Origin: CAYUTA01 sp964447605
Lineage (GTDB): Bacteria; Bacillota; Clostridia; Christensenellales; CAG-138
DNA length: 5,884 nucleotides
Assembly: GCA_964447605.1 (NCBI GenBank)
Contig: CAYUTA010000097.1
Coordinates: 1-5,884 of the forward strand
Reading direction: 5' to 3'
Shown: in pieces, positions 1-5,620 of the stretch
Layout of the letters: each line of letters begins with the position of its first letter
How positions within the stretch are numbered: the first letter of the stretch is position 1
Made by a program: the position numbers and the translations under genes
Notes under the pieces: generated by a model
Database searches by the model: none
Told to the model about the DNA's origin: nothing
The model's input: the letters and a program-made list of their open reading frames with translations, nothing else

Positions 1-245
1 TACGTCCCCGCTACTTCGTCAAACTGATGCTTGACTTTTCATAGCTGGTCTTTCCTGAAACGGGTTTGTTTCCTTTTTTCTTCAGATAACCGCCAACGGG
101 CCGGCTGCGTGTATTTTTGAAAGCAAAATCGGACGTTTTCGCGGCAAGATCGCCTCCAGCCGCTGTTTTCTGCAGAGCGCGGACCGCATTTGCGGCGGGC
201 TTGAGGTCCCTGCAAAGTCACGCCCACGCGTTTTTTACCGTGCGG
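1..245. other. Left-edge region without a convincing complete gene
   Basis: No complete gene is recognised. Reading the plus strand from position 3 gives a short open stretch entering from the left edge (RPRYFVKLMLDFS) that stops with TAG at 42-44. It looks protein-like and could be the last 13 codons of a neighbouring gene convergent with codA, but this is too short to prove. Downstream of it, GAAAC (57-61) and GTTTC (68-72) form a weak 5-bp hairpin followed by a T-tract at 74-79, which would fit a weak intrinsic terminator for such a gene. No clear hairpin plus T-run is seen downstream of codA on the minus strand; only a small CCGCA/TGCGG dyad occurs at 184-195. Confidence 0.35.
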
Positions 246-1523
246 CTATCTCGCGACCTTAAAATCGATTCGTTCCGTGCGCCCGTCAACGCTCAGCTCG
301 CGCCTGGCCGGTTCCGTACGGCAGACAACGCGGCCGTTGCGTATGACATAGCGCGCCTCGGAAACAAGCCGGATGGCATCAAACTCGCTGTCCGCGTCGA
401 GAATGACCAGGTTGGCCGGATTGCCCTCCCGGATGCCGTAGTTTCTTAGCATCAGCAGCCCGGCGGCATTGGACGTAATCATGTCGAACAGCTGCGGCAC
501 CTGGCTGTAACCGCTGAGCTGCGCATAGTTCATCAACAGCTGCGCGCCTGCAAGCGGACTGCCCTTGCCCATCGGATACCACGGGTCCATAATATCGTCG
601 CTGCCGACGGCCACGTTGACGCCGGCTGCCAGCAATTCGTCGACGCGGGTATGTCCCCTGCGGCGCGGATATCCGTCGGTGCGGTTTTGCAGGCATGCGT
701 TGGCAAAGGGATTGGTGACCATGTTCATGCCCGCGCGCCGGATGTTGCCGATCACCTTGGCGGCGTAGTCGTTGTTGTAGTTATGCATGGCCGTGGTGTG
801 GCTGGCGGTCACGCGGCCGCCCATGCCCCGCACAATGGCCTCACGCGCAAGGATTTCAACATAACGCGAGTGATCGTCGGTATTTTCGTCGCAATGGATA
901 TCCACCATGGCGCCATACTTTTCGGCAAGGTCGAACGCGTACTTCACATCGCGCACGCCGTCTTCCGGGCTCAGCTCAAAATACGGCAGACCGCCGACTG
1001 CCTCGCAGCCCGCCTGCATGGCCTGCTCCATGAGCGCCGGGGTTTCGGGCGAGGTAAAGATGCAATCCTGCGGAAACGCCACAAGCTGTAAATCCGCATA
1101 GTCCTTTACGGCTTCGCGCACCTCCAGCAGCGCGGCAAGCGCCACGCCCGTAACATCGGTCACGTCCACGTGTGTGCGCAGAAACATCGAGCCGTTGGCA
1201 ACCTCCCACTTGACCACCTCAACGGCGTTTTGCACCACGGTCTCCCTGTCCAGCGCCGCTTTATGCTCGCCCCAGACCTGAATGCCCTCCAGCAGCGTAC
1301 CGCTCATATTGTAACGCGGCTTACCGACGCTCAACGTCGCGTCCAGGTGCAGATGCGGGTCACAAAACGGCGGCGTAACCAGGTTTCCCATTGCGTCGAT
1401 GATCTCCGCGTCCTCTACCGCCTGCTCCGGCATGACGCGCGCAAACCGGCCGTTTTCAATCAGAATATCCGTCAGCTCGCCCGTGCGCAGCCTTGCCCGC
1501 CTGATGAGAAGATATTTTGCCAT
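246..1523 (-). CDS. codA: Cytosine deaminase (CodA-type amidohydrolase)
   Basis: This 425-residue protein matches E. coli CodA (about 427 residues) over its whole length. It should deaminate cytosine to uracil and ammonia in the cytoplasm with one bound divalent metal. Motifs in order: PPFCDPHLHLD at 51-61, giving metal ligands His57 and His59; RTHVDVTD at 116-123; FPQ at 150-152, whose Gln corresponds to the cytosine-contacting Gln156 of E. coli; DIHCDE at 208-213 with His210 and Glu213; SHTTAMH at 241-247 with His242; GSDD at 307-310 with metal ligand Asp309 and a conserved Asp310; then DPWYP and the C-terminal beta-sandwich with GNPANLVIL at 367-375. All catalytic positions recalled from E. 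coli are present. E. coli reads GHDDVF where this protein reads GSDDIM, so a related substrate (isoguanine, methylcytosine, creatinine) is possible. The ATG at 1523 lies 6 nt after the codB stop. GGAGG at 1535-1539, inside the codB end, lies 11 nt before it, so translation is probably coupled to codB. Confidence 0.93.
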   Translation of the reverse strand: MAKYLLIRRARLRTGELTDILIENGRFARVMPEQAVEDAEIIDAMGNLVTPPFCDPHLHLDATLSVGKPRYNMSGTLLEGIQVWGEHKAALDRETVVQNAVEVVKWEVANGSMFLRTHVDVTDVTGVALAALLEVREAVKDYADLQLVAFPQDCIFTSPETPALMEQAMQAGCEAVGGLPYFELSPEDGVRDVKYAFDLAEKYGAMVDIHCDENTDDHSRYVEILAREAIVRGMGGRVTASHTTAMHNYNNDYAAKVIGNIRRAGMNMVTNPFANACLQNRTDGYPRRRGHTRVDELLAAGVNVAVGSDDIMDPWYPMGKGSPLAGAQLLMNYAQLSGYSQVPQLFDMITSNAAGLLMLRNYGIREGNPANLVILDADSEFDAIRLVSEARYVIRNGRVVCRTEPARRELSVDGRTERIDFKVAR

Positions 1524-1529
1524 AGCCGT

Positions 1530-2813
1530 CTATGCCTCCGCCCGTTCCCTGCCGCATACGAGGTAGTAAAAAAGCGCAATCAAAAGGAACGTCGGCACGG
1601 TGGAGCCCAGAGGCGTCCAGACGTAGTAGAGCAGGTTGTACAGGATGATGCCGGCAATCCATACGAGGATGGCCTTCCAGTTAAAACCGTTTTGATACCA
1701 GTATTTTGAAGAACTGTTTTCCACAAGCAGCTGCTCGGCGTCCACCCTTTTCTTTTTGACAAAGAAGTAATCCGTCAGCATGATGGCAATCAGAGGAACG
1801 AAGATGGACCCCACGATGATCAGGAAGGTAATGAAATGCCCGATCAGGTTGGGGATAATCGCAATCGCGCCCATGACCACGCCTGCGGGCACGATGATTT
1901 TCCACGGCGCGACCTTCGGCCAGACATTGACAAACGAGATGCCGGCGGAATAGAGGTTGACGACGTTGGTGGTGACGCTTGAAAGCACGATGATCAGCAG
2001 CGCCGGAATCCCCAACCCCAGGCCCAGCAGAAAGTCTACGGGATTGGCGCTGCCCGTTGCGACCGCCGACAGGGCGCCGACAAACATAAACGACGCCGCG
2101 CCCGCCAGAGAGCCGATCAGCGTGCCCCAGCCGGACGCCCTGGAATCTTTGGCATACCGGGTGTAGTCGCAGACCATCGGCCCCCAGGCAAAGGCGTTTC
2201 CGGCCACAATATCGAGCCCCAGCAGAATGGAAAGCGGCGCGACCGGCGCATAGTGCACGATGGAGGAAAAGCCGTACTGCCTAAAGATCAGCACCGCGGT
2301 AACCACGGTCAAAATGCCCAGCAGCGGCACGGATATGCGCTGCAGCCACGTGATGGAGCGCACGCCGTAGGCCGTGACCAGCAGCTGAATCACCGCGGTC
2401 ACGATGATCCAAAGCATCAGATTGTCAAACCCGGTCATATGGGAGACGATGGTGTTGATGGACGCGCCGCAGATGACGGTTACGTTCGCGCCCCAGCCCA
2501 GCAGCTGAATGCCGTTGGCGACCGACGGAATATAGGAGCCGCGGATGCCGAACGTCATACGCGAGGCCGCCATTGTGGGGATGCGCACCTTGTATCCGAT
2601 GTGTCCCAGTGCGAGCAGGGGCAAAAATACAAGAATGTTGCCAAGGATCAGGATCAGCAGCAGGTTCCAGAACCCCAGCTCGGCCAGCGAGCCGCCGATC
2701 ATCAGGCGCGGAACGGCGACATTGGCGCAAAACCAGATGAACGCGATGTCCCACAGCCCGGTGGTTTGCGAATCGATCGAGAGAATTTCAATCCCCTCTT
2801 TTTCCAGCTTCAT
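1530..2813 (-). CDS. codB: Cytosine/purine permease, NCS1 family (CodB-like)
   Basis: A 427-residue, very hydrophobic inner-membrane transporter close in length to E. coli CodB (419). It would import cytosine or a related nucleobase, probably with a cation. Family marks: TM1 at about 21-40 (FIWFCANV), the SRMTFGIRG signature at 84-92, GNAFAWGPMVCDYTRY at 205-220 (the NCS1 DYxRY motif after TM6), and TTNVVNLYSAG at 281-291 in TM8. About 12 membrane segments can be read, with a charged loop KKKR at 353-356 followed by a hydrophilic stretch up to about 380. The start is the ATG at 2813, preceded by GGGAGG with a 7-nt gap. An upstream in-frame TTG at 2828 would lie within that ribosome binding site region and is unlikely. 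It is the first gene of the codBA operon, and the adjoining deaminase strongly supports a cytosine-type substrate, although the sequence alone cannot separate cytosine from purines. Confidence 0.92.
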   Translation of the reverse strand: MKLEKEGIEILSIDSQTTGLWDIAFIWFCANVAVPRLMIGGSLAELGFWNLLLILILGNILVFLPLLALGHIGYKVRIPTMAASRMTFGIRGSYIPSVANGIQLLGWGANVTVICGASINTIVSHMTGFDNLMLWIIVTAVIQLLVTAYGVRSITWLQRISVPLLGILTVVTAVLIFRQYGFSSIVHYAPVAPLSILLGLDIVAGNAFAWGPMVCDYTRYAKDSRASGWGTLIGSLAGAASFMFVGALSAVATGSANPVDFLLGLGLGIPALLIIVLSSVTTNVVNLYSAGISFVNVWPKVAPWKIIVPAGVVMGAIAIIPNLIGHFITFLIIVGSIFVPLIAIMLTDYFFVKKKRVDAEQLLVENSSSKYWYQNGFNWKAILVWIAGIILYNLLYYVWTPLGSTVPTFLLIALFYYLVCGRERAEA

Positions 2814-2820
2814 GATAAGC

Positions 2821-2826
2821 CCTCCC
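2821..2826 (-). promoter_or_regulatory. Ribosome binding site of codB
   Basis: On the minus strand GGGAGG lies 7 nt before the ATG at 2813. It settles the start at MKLEKEG and excludes the TTG five codons upstream. Confidence 0.8.
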
Positions 2827-2855
2827 AATATTCTGATTTGTGTCTCGAAAAGAAA

Positions 2856-2869
2856 TGTAATCGATTACA
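2856..2869. promoter_or_regulatory. Perfect 14-bp palindromic operator in front of codBA
   Basis: TGTAATCGATTACA is a perfect palindrome with a central CG, the form bound by LacI-family repressors, whose hinge-helix Leu inserts at a central CpG. The local regulator has that Leu (Leu53). The site begins about 9 nt past the proposed -10 box of the codB promoter, so it covers roughly +1 to +15, a position suited to repression. Read with one flanking base (2855-2869) it also fits the Bacillus cre consensus WTGNAANCGNWNNCW for CcpA, so it may serve the local regulator, a global CcpA protein, or both. Confidence 0.8.
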
Positions 2870-2877
2870 ATAATCAC

Positions 2878-2907
2878 AGCATAAATTATGCGATATGATT
2901 TTGTCAA
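2878..2907 (-). promoter_or_regulatory. Sigma-A-type promoter of codBA
   Basis: Reading the minus strand, a perfect -35 box TTGACA (2907-2902) is followed by an 18-bp spacer and the -10 box TATGCT (2883-2878). Transcription would begin near 2871-2870, giving a leader of about 58 nt to the codB ATG. The match is four of six at the -10 box, and the perfect operator immediately downstream supports the assignment. Confidence 0.65.
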
Positions 2908-3005
2908 GCAGAAATTATGGCAGCTATATTTGGCTAAAAACGCCTGATTTTGATGAAATACGGGCAATAAGCGCGGTTCAGCAAATGAAAAAACCTGCGA
3001 AATGT

Positions 3006-3023
3006 TATGAAATACTTTTCATA
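3006..3023. repeat. Inverted repeat TATGAAA-N4-TTTCATA
   Basis: Two perfect 7-bp half-sites separated by TACT. It lies upstream of the proposed first promoter of the regulator gene and belongs to a cluster of TGAAA/TTTCA motifs (also at 2954, 2986, 3031 and 3046). It could bind a dimeric regulator. Its half-site differs from that of the codB operator, and it could simply reflect local AT richness. Confidence 0.45.
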
Positions 3024-3030
3024 TATTGGG

Positions 3031-3050
3031 TGAAAACAGTTGAATTTTCA
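3031..3050. repeat. Inverted repeat TGAAAA-N8-TTTTCA over a -35 box
   Basis: Perfect 6-bp arms at 3031-3036 and 3045-3050 bracket the candidate TTGAAT -35 box. A protein bound here would compete with RNA polymerase. Short and AT-rich, so chance is possible. Confidence 0.35.
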
Positions 3051-3068
3051 GGAAGCGTGCCGTATCAT
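3040..3068 (+). promoter_or_regulatory. Candidate distal promoter (P1) of the regulator operon
   Basis: TTGAAT (3040-3045), a 17-bp spacer and TATCAT (3063-3068, five of six matches to TATAAT). Transcription would begin near 3075, leaving an unusually long leader of about 330 nt before the regulator start at 3407. Confidence 0.4.
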
Positions 3069-3156
3069 AATTGATATCGCGTTACGCTATGACAGGCCGA
3101 TTGTGTTGCCGACGTCAGTATGTCCTCCAATTGCATTTTAATTTTGCGTCCCCGCA

Positions 3157-3189
3157 CCGGCCCTCTCGCTTCCGGAGGCGCGCGGCCGG
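3157..3189 (+). other. GC-rich leader hairpin
   Basis: Outer arms CCGGCC (3157-3162) and GGCCGG (3184-3189) enclose an inner stem CGCTT/AGGCG (3167-3171 with 3176-3180, one G-U pair) and a CCGG loop. A small TGCG-TCCC-CGCA hairpin at 3145-3156 directly precedes it. No T-run follows on either strand, so it is not a standard terminator. It would form in a transcript started at the distal promoter. Confidence 0.4.
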
Positions 3190-3323
3190 CAGCCCAACGG
3201 GATAGCGGATGACCATCAATTTATGGAAGAATTTCGTGGCGATGATATGCTCCGCAGGATTGGAAGCCATCCGTTTTCCCGCCGTCTGTGGACGGCAACC
3301 GAAAACGATGGCACATGATAGCA

Positions 3324-3339
3324 AATTCCTGCCGGAATT
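3324..3339. repeat. Inverted repeat AATTCC-N4-GGAATT upstream of the proximal -10 box
   Basis: Perfect 6-bp arms (3324-3329 and 3334-3339) end 5 nt before the TATAAT box at 3344. In that spacer position it could be an operator, perhaps for autoregulation, but its half-sites do not resemble the codB palindrome. Confidence 0.4.
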
Positions 3340-3340
3340 A

Positions 3341-3349
3341 TGCTATAAT
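3341..3349 (+). promoter_or_regulatory. Candidate proximal promoter (P2), extended -10
   Basis: TGCTATAAT is a perfect -10 hexamer (3344-3349) with the TG extension. No good -35 box lies 16-18 bp upstream, as is usual for extended -10 promoters. Start near 3356 would give a leader of about 50 nt to the regulator start at 3407, so this is the more ordinary promoter for that gene. Confidence 0.6.
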
Positions 3350-3394
3350 AAACCCATCGCGAAACGGGCCGCGGCGCTTTTGTCCCCGGCCGAT

Positions 3395-3400
3395 GGGAGG
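3395..3400 (+). promoter_or_regulatory. Ribosome binding site of the LacI-family gene
   Basis: GGGAGG, 6 nt before the ATG at 3407. It decides the start: the translation from there opens directly with the LacI helix-turn-helix, whereas the frame's first ATG at 3209 would add 66 residues with no domain. Confidence 0.85.
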
Positions 3401-3406
3401 GGCGAT

Positions 3407-4432
3407 ATGACAATTGCGGAGATCGCGGCGCTTGCAGGCGTGTCCCCGGCGACGATTTCACGGGTGCTCAACCATCCGGAGGTCGTGCAGCCTGAAACGC
3501 GCGAACGGGTACTGGCCGTCATGGAAGCGTGCAACTATTCTCCAAGCTGGTTTGCGCGCGGACTCAGGCTTGGCAAGCCGGGTATGATCGTGCTGCTTGT
3601 GCCCGGCATTGAAAACACGTTTTTCCAGATGGCGGCCTCCGGCGTGGAAACCGTCGCGTCCTCAAAGCAGTACACCGTTGTGCTGTGCGCGACCCAGGGC
3701 GACGCCAAGCGTGAGTCAGACTATCTTCTGCGCATGGCCGACCGGCAGGTGGACGGCATGATCCTGGCCAATTCGCTGCTCGGCGCCGGGCAGCTCAAGG
3801 TGCTTTCCGACCGGGGAATTCCCAGCGTGCATATCGGCAAGCGGATCGACGGCGCATGCCGGCACCTGTGCTATATCGACCACGAGGAAGGCGTGCAGAA
3901 GCTGATGCAGCATCTGTTTTTGCTTGGCCACCGCCGCGTCGCGCTGCTGCTCGACCCATTGGCACAGATTCTTGAGGAGCAGGCGCGCATCGGCGTGTCG
4001 CGCGCGATGCAGCAGGCGCCGGAAGGGGCCAAACCGCTGTTTTATACGGCGGAAAACTCCGTCTCCGGCGGGTTTAATACGGTGAAACAGATGCTTGCCG
4101 AACACACTTTGCCAGATGCCGTCATTGCGGGTTCAGCAGAGCAAACAATGGGCGTTGTGCACGCGGCGCAGTTCCACAGCCTCGGCATCCCCGCGGAGCT
4201 GGCCGTCGCCAGCCTTTCCGACGCGCCGGTATGCTCCATCCTTGTGCCGCCCATTACGAGCATTGCGCAGCCGGTCAAGCGCCTTGGGATGATGGCCGCG
4301 CGCATGCTGTTCGATATCATAGACGGAACGGAGCTTGCCGAAGAGCTCCCGCAGGAAATCACGCTCAAACCGAAATTGCAGATTCGCAGATCCTGTGGAA
4401 ACATTAAATATATCTATGACTCGCTGGAATGA
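3407..4432 (+). CDS. LacI-family transcriptional regulator
   Basis: A 341-residue cytoplasmic DNA-binding protein of normal LacI/PurR length. The N-terminus is a typical helix-turn-helix: TIAEIAALAGVSPATISRVLN at 2-22, with recognition helix from Ser13. The hinge helix is YSPSWFARGLRLG at 44-56, with the minor-groove Leu at 53. The periplasmic-binding-protein-like effector domain follows: GMIVLLVP at 59-66, QVDGMILAN at 114-122, LGHRRVALL at 173-181, and the C-terminal PPITSIAQPVKRLGMMAARML at 281-301, closing with PKLQIRRSC. The usual ND in the A-x-ND-x-x-A-x-G segment reads AE here (244-245), so the ligand pocket may differ. The divergent codBA promoter with a LacI-type palindrome is the obvious target. 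The effector cannot be read from sequence; a pyrimidine base or derivative is an inference from neighbours. The gene is probably co-transcribed with the flavoprotein gene 11 nt downstream. Confidence 0.92.
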   Translation: MTIAEIAALAGVSPATISRVLNHPEVVQPETRERVLAVMEACNYSPSWFARGLRLGKPGMIVLLVPGIENTFFQMAASGVETVASSKQYTVVLCATQGDAKRESDYLLRMADRQVDGMILANSLLGAGQLKVLSDRGIPSVHIGKRIDGACRHLCYIDHEEGVQKLMQHLFLLGHRRVALLLDPLAQILEEQARIGVSRAMQQAPEGAKPLFYTAENSVSGGFNTVKQMLAEHTLPDAVIAGSAEQTMGVVHAAQFHSLGIPAELAVASLSDAPVCSILVPPITSIAQPVKRLGMMAARMLFDIIDGTELAEELPQEITLKPKLQIRRSCGNIKYIYDSLE

Positions 4433-4437
4433 GGAGG
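4431..4437 (+). promoter_or_regulatory. Ribosome binding site deciding a GTG start
   Basis: GAGGAGG overlaps the stop codon of the regulator gene (TGA 4430-4432) and lies 6 nt before the GTG at 4444. The in-frame ATG at 4429 would overlap this site and has no upstream site of its own, so the GTG is preferred. Confidence 0.75.
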
Positions 4438-4443
4438 ATTGCC

Positions 4444-5568
4444 GTGGACCTGTCCGTTTGTCTTCATACGTTGCAGCTGAAAAATCCCATCATGGTCTCC
4501 GCGGGGCCGTGGGCGCGGGACGCGCGCTCCATCCAGCGGTGCATCGACGCGGGCGCCGGCGCGGTGACCACCGAGACCATTACGCTCGAGGCCAACCCGA
4601 ATATTTCGCCGCGCATGTATGTGCAAAACGGGCACACGCTCAATACCAAGATGTTTTCCGACCTGCATCTCGAGCAGTGGGAAACCGAGCTGGAGCTGAT
4701 AAAAAAGGGCGACTGCAAGCTGATTTGCAGCATTTGGGGCAATTCTCCGTCTGAAATATCCTATCTTGCGGCGAAGGCGGCGCATATGGGCGCGGATGCG
4801 GTGGAGGTCAGCATGTCCTCGCCCATTCGCAACCGTGCGTTCAGCATGGAGGCGCCGCAGGTCAGGGAGTTGTTGGGCGCGGCGGTAAAGTCCGCGGGCG
4901 TGCCGGTCATTGCAAAGCTGTCCTATGAGGCGTGCAATTCCGTGGAATTCACCAGGAACGTCTATGAGACGGGCGTGCGCATCGTCAGCGCGATCGACGG
5001 GCTCAAGGGGCTGGCGGGCGTGGACATTGAAAGCCGCAAATCGACCATGCCCACCTACGGCGGATTCAACGGCGGCAGCATTCGTCCGCTGGCGCTGGCC
5101 ACGACCGCAACGCTCAAGCAGTACACGCCGTTTTATATCTGCGGCTGCGGCGGCACGCTCCGCTATGAGCATGTGCTCGAATTCATCATGCTCGGCGCAA
5201 CGGGCGTGGAGCTGGCCTCCATCATACAGGTCAACGGCTATGGGGTGATTACGCGCGTGCTGGACGCGTGCGTAAGCTGGCTTTCTGCCCACGGCTGCGG
5301 GGGCTTTGCCGAATTGCAGGGGACGGCTCTGCCCACGCTGCATCTGTTTGAGGATATCAAGCCGCAGCCGCTCTGCGCAACCCCGGCCGGACGCTGCATG
5401 GATGTTGACTGCCGCATCTGCATGGACGGTTGCTTGTACGACGCGGCGGCGCGCAACGGGCAGGGCGAGGTCCGTATCGACGCGGCCCGCTGCTCCGGCT
5501 GCGGCAATTGCGTTGCGCGCTGCCCACAACGCCGCCTGACCCTGCAATGGAATTACAAAACGCAGTAA
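4444..5568 (+). CDS. PreA/dihydroorotate dehydrogenase-like FMN protein with C-terminal ferredoxin domain
   Basis: From the GTG start this is 374 residues, somewhat shorter than E. coli PreA (about 411). Residues 1 to about 290 form a dihydroorotate dehydrogenase-type FMN barrel: KNPIMVSAG (13-21), TETITLE (43-49), AKLS with flavin Lys158 (157-160), and the phosphate-binding segments GGFNGGSIRPLAL (206-218) and ICGCGG (232-237) with LGA (250-252). A ferredoxin-like tail follows with an unusual CX4CX2CX3C (Cys318, 323, 326, 330; no Pro after the last) and a standard CX2CX2CX3CP (Cys350, 353, 356, 360). The pyrimidine-holding residues differ: the N-x-S-C-P motif reads SMSSP (123-127), the I-N-T motif reads IDG (184-186), and the TKT Lys is Glu44. 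Class 2 enzymes use a catalytic Ser at the Cys position, so Ser126 might still act. Uracil or dihydrouracil chemistry is suggested by codBA nearby, but the substrate is not certain. No PreT-like electron partner is in the window. Confidence 0.8.
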   Translation: MDLSVCLHTLQLKNPIMVSAGPWARDARSIQRCIDAGAGAVTTETITLEANPNISPRMYVQNGHTLNTKMFSDLHLEQWETELELIKKGDCKLICSIWGNSPSEISYLAAKAAHMGADAVEVSMSSPIRNRAFSMEAPQVRELLGAAVKSAGVPVIAKLSYEACNSVEFTRNVYETGVRIVSAIDGLKGLAGVDIESRKSTMPTYGGFNGGSIRPLALATTATLKQYTPFYICGCGGTLRYEHVLEFIMLGATGVELASIIQVNGYGVITRVLDACVSWLSAHGCGGFAELQGTALPTLHLFEDIKPQPLCATPAGRCMDVDCRICMDGCLYDAAARNGQGEVRIDAARCSGCGNCVARCPQRRLTLQWNYKTQ

Positions 5569-5594
5569 CGCGCCGCGGGTGCAGGTTCCAGCCG

Positions 5595-5611
5595 GCCCGG
5601 CCCCGCCGGGC
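5595..5611 (+). terminator. GC hairpin downstream of the flavoprotein gene, no T-run
   Basis: GCCCGGC (5595-5601), loop CCC, GCCGGGC (5605-5611): a perfect all-GC 7-bp stem starting 26 nt past the stop codon. ATAAAG follows rather than a T-run, so it may be a weak or factor-assisted terminator or an mRNA 3'-end stabiliser. Confidence 0.4.
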
Positions 5612-5620
5612 ATAAAGCAA

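Larger units (their letters stand above)
2814..3406. other. Divergent intergenic control region, 593 nt, no gene
   Basis: The codB-proximal half (to about 3075) is AT-rich, unlike the GC-rich genes, and the half nearer the regulator turns GC-rich. An open frame runs into the regulator gene from an ATG at 3209, but it has no ribosome binding site and encodes no recognisable domain, so it is treated as leader. The region holds the codBA promoter and operator, a group of TGAAA/TTTCA motifs, two candidate plus-strand promoters, a GC-rich hairpin and a dyad just upstream of the second promoter's -10 box. These are listed separately. Confidence 0.7.

Noticed and set aside
57..79. GAAAC-GGGTTT-GTTTC hairpin with T-run as a firm terminator
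   Set aside because: The stem is only 5 bp and A/T-rich; noted only as support for a possible gene end at 44.
39..227. A 62-codon minus-strand frame downstream of codA
   Set aside because: Arg- and Lys-rich translation with no recognisable features and no ribosome binding site.
1170..1709. A 179-codon plus-strand frame across the codA-codB junction
   Set aside because: No domain or start signal; it lies opposite two well-supported genes.
2253..2873. A 206-codon plus-strand frame opposite codB
   Set aside because: Low-complexity His/Gln/Asp-rich translation, opposite a gene with a complete NCS1 transporter sequence.
3209..3406. N-terminal extension of the LacI-family gene from an ATG at 3209
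   Set aside because: It lacks a ribosome binding site, encodes no domain before the helix-turn-helix, and covers the extended -10 promoter; the ATG at 3407 has GGGAGG at good spacing.
2814..3406. A purine, THF or other known riboswitch in the control region
   Set aside because: I looked for conserved riboswitch core sequences and recognised none. The codB leader is only about 58 nt.
4414..5613. A 399-codon open frame on the minus strand opposite the flavoprotein gene
   Set aside because: It is rich in Arg, Ala and His, has no recognisable domain, and mirrors a GC-rich gene with clear flavin and iron-sulfur motifs. It is a shadow of codon bias.
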